This document shows, in pieces, positions 1 through 6,272 of a DNA stretch of 9,406 nucleotides. A model generated the notes under the pieces. That model worked only from the letters and a program-made list of their open reading frames with translations, was not told where the DNA came from and did not search any database. This DNA comes from Desulfobulbaceae bacterium. GTDB lineage: Bacteria; Desulfobacterota; Desulfobulbia; Desulfobulbales; DAOVSZ01. The position numbers and the translations under genes were made by a program. Every line of letters starts with the position of its first letter. Position 1 is the first letter of the stretch. The stretch is from NCBI GenBank assembly GCA_030627725.1, contig DAOVSZ010000080.1:1-9406 (forward strand). The letters run 5' to 3'.

Positions 1-2104
1 CCGCCTTTATCTCTTCAAGCGCCTGCCTGCCGTCAACCTTCGGCATATTCAGGTCAAGGAGGATGAGCCCAGGCCTGGGGGCATCGGTCGGATCGGCATA
101 TTTCCCCCTTTGATGGAGATAATCAAGCAACTCCTCTCCATCTTCCACCGTATAGAGAGCATTTACCAATCTTGCCTCTTCCAGGGCCTCCCGGGCCATG
201 AAACGATCATCTTCATCGTCATCCGCAAGCAGGATAGTAATCCCTGCCCGGGCAGCCTTTGCTTGACGTATCCCGGCAGATTTCCGGAGCCTGTTTGCAA
301 CGCTTCTTACCTCGGCTTCCTTCCGTCTTTTCTGATAATCGGCAATCAGGTTCCGGCAGAGGATCAACTCACTGGTTTCGCTCTGCAGCATTTGAGAGAT
401 CCCCTCGGCACTTATCGGCGGACTCAGGAGATATCCCTGCATGGCATCACTGCCGTTTTCAAGCAGAAAATTCAACTGGTCTTCGGCCTCGGCGCCTTCG
501 GCAATGACGCGCAATGTCAACTCGTTCGCCATATCGATAATAATCTTTGTTATGGCGGCGTCATTGGAATCTTTCATCACATCCCTCACAAAGGACCGAT
601 CTATCTTAATCGCATCCAGAGGAAAACGCTTGAGGTACATCAGAGAGGAATAACCGGTGCCGAAGTCATCAAGAGAAAATGAAATCCCGATCGACCTCAG
701 ATCCTTCATAATCGATATTGTCTGTTCAACATCATGCATCATGATGGATTCGGTTATTTCAAGCTCCAAAAGCTCGGGAGAAAATCCGGTTTCAGAAAGA
801 ATCCGTTTCACCGTCTCGATAAAACCTTGTTCCGTAAACTGCCTGGAGGAGAGGTTCACTGCCAGACGAAGGGCCGTACCTTCTTTATTCTTCCAACCAA
901 GGACATCCTGACAAGCCTGTTTCAGCACCCATTCGCCGATAGGAATTATACGACCGGTTTCCTCGATTACCGAAAGAAACTTATCAGGCGTTAGCAACCC
1001 CTGCTCCGGATGCTGCCAGCGCAGCAACGCCTCAACCCCGATTATCCTGCCGTCAACAAGATCCAGTATCGGTTGATAGTAGAGAAGAAATTCCTCTTTG
1101 TCTTCCGCCCTTCTGAGGTCCCGCTCCAGAAGGAGCCTCTGCAAGACGATGTCGTTCATCTCCTGTTTAAAGAACTGCCAATTATTCTTACCACGGTCCT
1201 TGGCATGATACATCGCAGTGTCAGCGCTTTTCATCAGAGTTTCCGTGTCATTGCCGTCCTGAGGAAACATGGCGATACCGATGCTGATAGTGGCATACAC
1301 CTCATGTTCTTCCAGGATAAACGGTTTGACCATTGCCGTCTGCATTCGTTGCGCCACCCTGGCCGCATCAGCTATCTCATTGATTTCATTCAACAACACG
1401 GTAAACTCATCCCCTCCTTGACGGGCAAGGGTGTCCTTTTCCCTTTTAGAAGGCGCACGGCCGATCGTATCGCTTTTTCTGAGGCACGAATCAATCCGGA
1501 CGGAAACACCTTCAAGCAGAAAGTCTCCTATCCGGTGCCCGAGGGTGTCGTTGATGGTCTTAAAATTATCGACGTCAATAAAGAAAACCGCCAGGATCCT
1601 CTTGTACCGCCTGGCATGAGAAAGGGCTATCTCCAGCCGGTCGGAAAACAGGAGCCGGTTCGGGAGTCCGGTCAGACTGTCATAATAGGCCATGGACATG
1701 ATCTGCTCTTTGGCCTGCTGACGCTCAACTGCATAACGAATCGACCGCTCCAGCAGAGAGGCGTCCAGTTTGTCCTTTACAAGATAGTCAGCAGCCCCGG
1801 CCTTCATTGCCTGCATATCAATGTCGTGGTCCCCCTGGCCGGTAAGCAGGATAATCGGCACACTGCAATCCGCCTGCATCGCCCTGTGCAGCAGTTCCAG
1901 TCCAGTTTGCGCCCCGAGGCGATAATCAAACAGGAAGACGTCATGGACCTCTCTGTAGATGACTTCCAACGCTTTATCAAAGCTTGAGATCCACTCCAGC
2001 TCAAACTCCAGCTCGGCAATTTCATTGAGCAAATCCCGTGTGATGATGTATTCATCCTCATCATCATCGACAAGCAGTATTTTATAACAGGTTGTTTCTT
2101 CCAT
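1..2104 (-). CDS. REC-GGDEF-EAL-REC dual-receiver c-di-GMP synthase/phosphodiesterase (3' end outside window)
   Basis: The frame is open from an ATG at 2104 to the left edge (701 codons, no stop), so the protein is C-terminally cut. Domains in order: receiver 1 (about residues 5-125; acidic cluster D13-D15, phosphoacceptor D60, T88, K110); GGDEF domain (about 136-300; YYDSLTGLPNR at 140-150, intact GGDEF at 230-234); EAL domain (about 320-565; E358 of EAL, E449, D479-D480, K500, E536, DDFGTGYSS loop); a helical linker; then receiver 2 (from about 622; D628-D630, acceptor D684), cut by the window edge. The catalytic motifs of both c-di-GMP domains are present, so synthesis and hydrolysis both look possible. 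Receiver 2 resembles the Rcp1 class (DDDEDD, DGEELLDYL, LILLDLNMPK). A GGAG five bases upstream supports the start. An extra stretch before GGDEF repeats the RxxD I-site pattern. The gene is divergent from a histidine kinase, its likely partner (inference). Confidence 0.95.
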   Translation of the reverse strand, partial: MEETTCYKILLVDDDEDEYIITRDLLNEIAELEFELEWISSFDKALEVIYREVHDVFLFDYRLGAQTGLELLHRAMQADCSVPIILLTGQGDHDIDMQAMKAGAADYLVKDKLDASLLERSIRYAVERQQAKEQIMSMAYYDSLTGLPNRLLFSDRLEIALSHARRYKRILAVFFIDVDNFKTINDTLGHRIGDFLLEGVSVRIDSCLRKSDTIGRAPSKREKDTLARQGGDEFTVLLNEINEIADAARVAQRMQTAMVKPFILEEHEVYATISIGIAMFPQDGNDTETLMKSADTAMYHAKDRGKNNWQFFKQEMNDIVLQRLLLERDLRRAEDKEEFLLYYQPILDLVDGRIIGVEALLRWQHPEQGLLTPDKFLSVIEETGRIIPIGEWVLKQACQDVLGWKNKEGTALRLAVNLSSRQFTEQGFIETVKRILSETGFSPELLELEITESIMMHDVEQTISIMKDLRSIGISFSLDDFGTGYSSLMYLKRFPLDAIKIDRSFVRDVMKDSNDAAITKIIIDMANELTLRVIAEGAEAEDQLNFLLENGSDAMQGYLLSPPISAEGISQMLQSETSELILCRNLIADYQKRRKEAEVRSVANRLRKSAGIRQAKAARAGITILLADDDEDDRFMAREALEEARLVNALYTVEDGEELLDYLHQRGKYADPTDAPRPGLILLDLNMPKVDGRQALEEIKA

Positions 2105-2174
2105 TGGAACTCCAGGATGCCGCCAGCAGTGTAATGTTTTATCCTTGACTCTGAACACGTCCGACTTTCATATA

Positions 2175-2203
2175 ATTTTAGCTTATTTTCTCTGAGAAAT
2201 GAA
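2175..2203 (-). promoter_or_regulatory. Candidate sigma70-type promoter of the REC-GGDEF-EAL-REC gene
   Basis: Read on the minus strand, TTCATT (2203-2198) and TAAAAT (2180-2175) are separated by exactly 17 bases. The -10 matches the consensus at 5 of 6 positions and the -35 at only 3 of 6. The predicted transcript would have a leader of roughly 65 bases before the ATG at 2104. Seen by eye only; the region is AT-rich, so a chance match is possible. Confidence 0.3.
2187..2199. promoter_or_regulatory. 13-bp palindrome in promoter spacer, possible operator
   Basis: TTTCTC-T-GAGAAA is a perfect inverted repeat around one central base. It lies within the spacer between the candidate -35 and -10 boxes of the minus-strand gene, a usual place for a repressor site. 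No regulator is encoded in the window and no second copy was noticed, so an operator role is inference. Confidence 0.25.
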
Positions 2204-2295
2204 GCGGCAATTATTAATCCTTTCATCGTAAGCGATCTGCTACACCGTCGTCACGATGCATATCTCCAGTTTTGGGCTTGAAGCTTACCCAAAGA

Positions 2296-2323
2296 TTGAC
2301 AAAAAGGTCCTTGAAATGATAAA
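2296..2323 (+). promoter_or_regulatory. Candidate promoter of the kinase-porin-binding protein run
   Basis: A perfect TTGACA at 2296-2301 is followed after 16 bases by GATAAA at 2318-2323, which matches the -10 consensus at 4 of 6 positions. An alternative TAAAAA lies at spacing 18. Transcription would begin near 2330, giving a leader of about 90 bases before the kinase ATG at 2424. Confidence 0.35.
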
Positions 2324-2338
2324 AAAAATAGTAACTAT

Positions 2339-2397
2339 TGAGGTGTGGCTGCAGAATTAGTCTCAACGCCATGCTGTAACTGTTCAGCAGCACCTCA
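2339..2397 (+). promoter_or_regulatory. Possible stem-loop in the 5' leader of the kinase gene
   Basis: TGAGGTG (2339-2345) pairs with CACCTCA (2391-2397). Inside that, GCTG (2348-2351) pairs with CAGC (2385-2388), across a G-U pair and one mismatch. The loop is about 33 bases. An alternative pairing uses GCTG at 2373-2376 with the same CAGC, so two folds may compete. No U-tract follows, so it is not a terminator. It matches no riboswitch class I recognise. Confidence 0.25.
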
Positions 2398-2423
2398 TCT
2401 GCGGACCTTTTCATATTACAACC

Positions 2424-4292
2424 ATGCTGAATGTACGAAGTATCCGAAGCAAAGTAAGCATATGTGTCTATGTCGCCTTGGCCGGGTATCTCGTTGCCAC
2501 TCTTTCAAGCATATTTTCCAATGCCGGAATCTCTAACGAACTGAACCATCTCCGCATCCACCATCTCCCCCTTTCCATCCTGACGGAAAAACTACACTCT
2601 CTCCTTAAAGAGCAGAATGCGCTTTATGAAGAGGCCTTTCTTCTGGAGGAGCCGGACCAGGCCATCAAAGGCAATGATATAAGTGAAGAGATTTTTTCAC
2701 TCCTTGAAGAGATAACCGCGAACACGAAGCGTCATAGCATGGAAGACTGTACGCAAATAGCTGACTTGAGTTACCGATACTCCAACTTTGCCAGGGCTGC
2801 ATATATTTATCTGCGCGCCGCCCGCGGCGAAGAGGTAAACCAGGAGAAGATAAAAAACCTCGGCGTCATGAAGGGACAACTGTTGTGGGAATTTGAGAAA
2901 CTGGCACGGCATTATACCGTGCTGGTAGAATATGATATTGAATCCAGCTCCAACCTTGCCAAGCGAAACACCGCCTTTTTAATCTCAACCCTGATTATCG
3001 TCCTTATCCTGGTCATTTTCCTCGCGAACTGGGTTGCCAACCGGCTCCTTATCAAACCCCTTTCAAAGACACAGGATATGGTCAAAAAGTTCAGCCAGGG
3101 TGGCCGTATCCTGGAGCCGGCCAAGGCTGACCGAGGTGATGAGATCGGAGAACTTACCTGTTCCTTCTGGCAGCTGACTGAAGATCTACAGAAAACAACA
3201 GTCTCCAAAAATTATGTTGATAATATTATCAGAAGCATGTCAGACAGTCTTATCGTCACCACTTCAGACGGTACAATCAAGACCGTGAACCAGGCAACCC
3301 TGAAGATGCTTGATTACCAGGAAGAGGAACTGCTCAACCACCCGGTTACAATTGTGCACGGTGATGACATTCACTTACAGGAATCTCCGGTTGAAGAAGC
3401 ATACTCTCTCGAAAAAACCTATAAAAAGAAAAACGGGCAGCGAATACCTGTTAATTTTTCAGCCGCAGTCATGAAGGATGAAGAGCAAAATGTTCAGAAT
3501 ATCGTCTATGTGGCCAGTGATATTACCGAGTTAAAGCAGGCGCAAAAAGAATTACAGGCATACGCAGCCAAGCTCGCGGAAAGCAATCAGGAACTGCAGG
3601 AGTTCGCCTATGTCGCATCGCACGACCTTCAGGAACCGCTCCGAAAGGTGGCGGCCTTCGGTGACCGACTGAAGACAACTTACGGCGCCAATCTCGGCGA
3701 CAAGGGCCTCGATTACCTGTCCCGGATGCTGAATGCCGCGACAAGGATGCAGACCCTTATCAACGACCTGCTTATGTTCTCACGCGTGACAACGGCGGCC
3801 AAACCTTTTGAGCCGGTGGACCTCGAAACTGTTGTGCAGGAAGTCCTGTCTGATCTGGAAATAAAGATAGCTGAAACCAACGCTGAAGTGGAGATCGCCT
3901 CTCTACCGACCGTGATGGCCGATGGCCTGCAGATGCGCCAGCTCTTTCAGAACCTCATCGGCAACGCCCTGAAGTTTTCCAGACAGGATGTCCCGCCTGA
4001 CATTGACATTCGTTCCGAGACCTGCCGCTCTCAGAATCTGCCGGAAGCGATCGAATCGCAATCTGAAAATTTTGCCTGCATCAAGGTCAAAGACAATGGC
4101 ATCGGTTTTGACCAGAAATATGCCGACAAGATTTTCGGAGTTTTTCAGCGCCTTCATACTCGAAGCGAATATTCCGGATCCGGAATCGGTTTATCTATAT
4201 GCCAGAAAATAGTCAAACGCCATGGCGGCGCCATCAGGGTCGAAAGCAAACCGGATCATGGCGCCACATTTACGGTTATTTTTCCTGTATAA
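2424..4292 (+). CDS. Membrane sensor histidine kinase, periplasmic helical sensor-HAMP-PAS-HisKA-HATPase_c
   Basis: This 622-residue inner-membrane kinase should autophosphorylate on H400 and pass the phosphate to a separate receiver. Visible parts: TM1 at about 12-33; a mostly helical periplasmic region at about 35-182, resembling four-helix-bundle sensors; TM2 at about 184-206; HAMP at about 207-256 (GDEIGEL); PAS at about 262-370, ending in the usual DITELKQAQ; a coiled coil at about 370-395; H-box FAYVASHDLQEPLR with H400; N-box LFQNLIGNALKF (505-516); G1 box DNGIGF (557-562); and GSGIGL (585-590). The H-box is of the phytochrome-like type whose partners are often Rcp1-like single receivers. 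There is no attached receiver. The ATG has no clear Shine-Dalgarno sequence, and no better in-frame start exists between it and the upstream stop at 2358. The next gene starts 53 bases after the stop, so co-transcription is likely. Confidence 0.95.
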   Translation: MLNVRSIRSKVSICVYVALAGYLVATLSSIFSNAGISNELNHLRIHHLPLSILTEKLHSLLKEQNALYEEAFLLEEPDQAIKGNDISEEIFSLLEEITANTKRHSMEDCTQIADLSYRYSNFARAAYIYLRAARGEEVNQEKIKNLGVMKGQLLWEFEKLARHYTVLVEYDIESSSNLAKRNTAFLISTLIIVLILVIFLANWVANRLLIKPLSKTQDMVKKFSQGGRILEPAKADRGDEIGELTCSFWQLTEDLQKTTVSKNYVDNIIRSMSDSLIVTTSDGTIKTVNQATLKMLDYQEEELLNHPVTIVHGDDIHLQESPVEEAYSLEKTYKKKNGQRIPVNFSAAVMKDEEQNVQNIVYVASDITELKQAQKELQAYAAKLAESNQELQEFAYVASHDLQEPLRKVAAFGDRLKTTYGANLGDKGLDYLSRMLNAATRMQTLINDLLMFSRVTTAAKPFEPVDLETVVQEVLSDLEIKIAETNAEVEIASLPTVMADGLQMRQLFQNLIGNALKFSRQDVPPDIDIRSETCRSQNLPEAIESQSENFACIKVKDNGIGFDQKYADKIFGVFQRLHTRSEYSGSGIGLSICQKIVKRHGGAIRVESKPDHGATFTVIFPV

Positions 4293-4333
4293 CGCAGGAC
4301 GGATACATGACCCAAGAGACATGTTCTACCCCC

Positions 4334-4338
4334 GGAGG
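4334..4338 (+). promoter_or_regulatory. Ribosome binding site fixing the porin start
   Basis: GGAGG lies seven bases before the ATG at 4346, which opens directly into a signal peptide. This favours 4346 over the in-frame ATG at 4307 and over any start inside the kinase gene. Confidence 0.75.
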
Positions 4339-4345
4339 ACACAAC

Positions 4346-5764
4346 ATGAAGTCGATATCCGCGGTGATTGTCTGGTGCACGGCAGCGCTCTTTTCAGCTG
4401 CAACAGTTCCTGCCGAGGAAATCACCCAGGCCGATCTGCTTACTATTGTGAGGACACAAGCGGAACAGATCAAAAAACTGCAACAGGAAGTAGCGGAACT
4501 GAAAAAAGCCTACGGACGCCGGACAGGGCCGACACGTGACGAATCCATTCAACGGATTGTCACAACGGAAGTCGCGGAACAACTGCGGGAAAGCGCTGCC
4601 GACACTCTGGCGGAAGAGGATTCAGCCCACTTTGGAGATATCGATATCCACGGTTTTATCTCTCAAGGGTACATGAAATCAACAGACAATAATTATCTGA
4701 CCCTGAACTCCAACGACGGCAGTGTCGAATGGCATGAAGCAGCCATTAATTTTTCAAAGCAGTTTACCGAAGACCTGCGCGGCGGCCTGCAGCTCTATAT
4801 GCGCAACATCGGCGACATGGGTAATTATAATGTCGAACTGGACTGGGCATACGGCGACTACAACTGGCGCGACTGGCTTGGCCTCCGGATCGGCAAGGTA
4901 AAAACACCGCTCGGTCTTTACAGCGATGTGCAGGACCTGGAATTTCTCAATACCTGGATCCTCCTGCCGCAATCCGTGTATCCTGTCGGACAGCGAAGCT
5001 TGCAGCTTGCCCACATCGGCGCCGATCTCTACGGCGAAATCCCTCTTTCTACATTCGGCTCCCTCGCATACCAGGGGTATGTCGGCACCAGGGAACTGGA
5101 CAAATACGGCGGTTTTTTTATGAACCAATCAGACAAAGACCAGCCCATCGACGATCTCGACATCAATCAATTGGCAGGCTTCGACCTGACCTGGGAGACC
5201 CCTTTAAACGACTTCATCCTTGGCTGGTCCTATTACATGGATGATTATATCATGAAAGGTCATTACAGCCCCACCCACGCAACAAAACCAGCGTACCAGG
5301 ACTGGATCAAAGAGACACGAGAACCGCGAACAATCAACCAGTTTTATACTCAATATACCTTGGGCGATTTTCGCTTTGACGCAGAATTTCGGCGGGTATT
5401 GAAGGAAGAGAAAAACGTTATTAATAGCTCAGACGCCCATCAGGATCAGCGTGGCGGATATGGGGCGCTTACCTACCGTTTTACCGACTTCTGGGCGGCC
5501 AGTATATATTACAGCAGGTTTTACAAGGACTATTACAGCTACGACATGAACCGTTCCAGCCGCAAACACCGCAGCGATCCTTCGAACCTGATGAAGGACT
5601 GGTGTCTGACCACTCTCTTTGACATCAATACATTTTGGAACATTAAGATGGAGGCGCACTTCATCGACGGATACTCCAGAGGGATGTTTGAATTGCGGTC
5701 CAACCCAAACGGCCTCAAAGAGTCCTGGAACCTTTTCGCCATCAAAACATCGTTTAATTTCTGA
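4346..5764 (+). CDS. Outer-membrane porin-like beta-barrel protein with N-terminal coiled coil
   Basis: The 472-residue protein begins with a signal peptide (basic MKS start, hydrophobic 4-20, likely cleavage after VPA at 21-23). A short coiled coil follows (about 30-56, LL..IVRTQAEQIKKLQQEVAEL), as in DcaP-like and other trimeric porins whose N-terminal helices lie in the periplasm. From about residue 96 on, alternating aromatic and polar strands dominate (GFISQGYMKS, DWAYGDYNWRDWLGLRIGKVKTP). The chain ends in Phe, the usual signal for insertion by the BAM machinery. It probably forms a diffusion channel for a small solute; the substrate is not readable from sequence. It sits between the kinase and a PstS-like binding protein, 29 bases from the latter, which hints at an anion such as phosphate (inference). 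The frame is intact. A non-porin barrel role cannot be excluded. Confidence 0.85.
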   Translation: MKSISAVIVWCTAALFSAATVPAEEITQADLLTIVRTQAEQIKKLQQEVAELKKAYGRRTGPTRDESIQRIVTTEVAEQLRESAADTLAEEDSAHFGDIDIHGFISQGYMKSTDNNYLTLNSNDGSVEWHEAAINFSKQFTEDLRGGLQLYMRNIGDMGNYNVELDWAYGDYNWRDWLGLRIGKVKTPLGLYSDVQDLEFLNTWILLPQSVYPVGQRSLQLAHIGADLYGEIPLSTFGSLAYQGYVGTRELDKYGGFFMNQSDKDQPIDDLDINQLAGFDLTWETPLNDFILGWSYYMDDYIMKGHYSPTHATKPAYQDWIKETREPRTINQFYTQYTLGDFRFDAEFRRVLKEEKNVINSSDAHQDQRGGYGALTYRFTDFWAASIYYSRFYKDYYSYDMNRSSRKHRSDPSNLMKDWCLTTLFDINTFWNIKMEAHFIDGYSRGMFELRSNPNGLKESWNLFAIKTSFNF

Positions 5765-5793
5765 TCCGCGTCTCACTTGGAGGAAGCATATAC

Positions 5794-6251
5794 ATGAAGG
5801 GAAGATATTGTTCAATGTGTTTGCTTGCCGCAGCCATGCTGCTCTGCTGCCTGGTCTTCGGGGTTGCGGTGGCGGAAGAGGCGCAGACGACAAAAATCGT
5901 CATCATAGCCAACAAGACCGTGACCACGGACAGTATCTCAAAAAAAGATCTGAAAAAAATATTTCTGGGGTCAAAAAAAACGCTGGCTGGCGGAGTGCGG
6001 GTCTTTCCTGTTGTATTGAAATCCTCCGACACGCACAAGACCTTTCTCAAAACCTTTATCGGAAAGAGCGATAATGCCTTTCAAAACTACTGGAAGAAAC
6101 TGCTCTTTACAGGGAAAAGCCGGATGTGCCGCAGGTCTTTGTTTCGGAAGAGGAACTCATTGCCTTTGTGAACAGGACCAGGGGCACAATCGGATATGTG
6201 AGCAGCCGGCCGGCAATCGATGGAGTCATTAAGCTGGAGATTAAAGATTGA
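5794..6251 (+). pseudogene. Small PstS-like periplasmic substrate-binding protein, broken by a single-base frameshift
   Basis: A strong GGAGGAA (5779-5785) precedes the ATG. A signal peptide (1-27, cleavage likely after AVA) leads into a PstS-family pattern: KIVIIANKTV, then LKKIFLGSKKT, then F.NYWKKLLFTGK ending at residue 108. The first frame then reads 17 unrelated, basic residues to a stop at 6171. From 6120 the -1 frame continues the family pattern for 43 codons (PDVPQVFVSEEEL, FVNRTRGTIGYVSS) to a stop at 6251. Adding one A to the AAAA run at 6115-6118 would restore a 152-residue protein reading FTGKKPDVP. The family binds phosphate or similar oxyanions; short stand-alone members occur without transporter genes, and none are seen here. 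The lesion could be a real mutation or a sequencing error in the run. The context does not look like a programmed slippery site. Confidence 0.85.
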
Positions 6252-6272
6252 TAGCTTGACGGCGAAAACGGA

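Noticed and set aside
1010..1987. Long plus-strand reading frame of 325 codons
   Set aside because: It lies wholly opposite the REC-GGDEF-EAL-REC gene, whose minus-strand frame shows complete family motifs. The plus-strand translation has no recognisable motifs.
2145..2176. TTGACT and perfect TATAAT on the plus strand as a kinase promoter
   Set aside because: The spacing is 20 bases, outside the usual 16-18, and the site is 250 bases from the gene. The TTGACA at 2296 is a better candidate.
1804..2226. Minus-strand reading frame of 140 codons overlapping the start of the c-di-GMP gene
   Set aside because: It is in a different frame from receiver 1, and the translation is low-complexity Ser/Arg/Cys-rich with no family pattern.
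2223..2414. Minus-strand 63-codon frame in the intergenic region
   Set aside because: No clear ribosome binding site or recognisable motif, and it overlaps the candidate kinase promoter and leader hairpin. It is more likely non-coding.
4199..4345. Upstream extension of the porin frame into the kinase gene
   Set aside because: It would bury the signal peptide 49 residues in. The ATG at 4346 has GGAGG at ideal spacing and begins directly with a signal peptide.
6205..6214. GCCGGCCGGC palindrome near the end of the binding-protein gene as a terminator
   Set aside because: It is within the coding frame, has no room for a loop, and is not followed by a T-tract.
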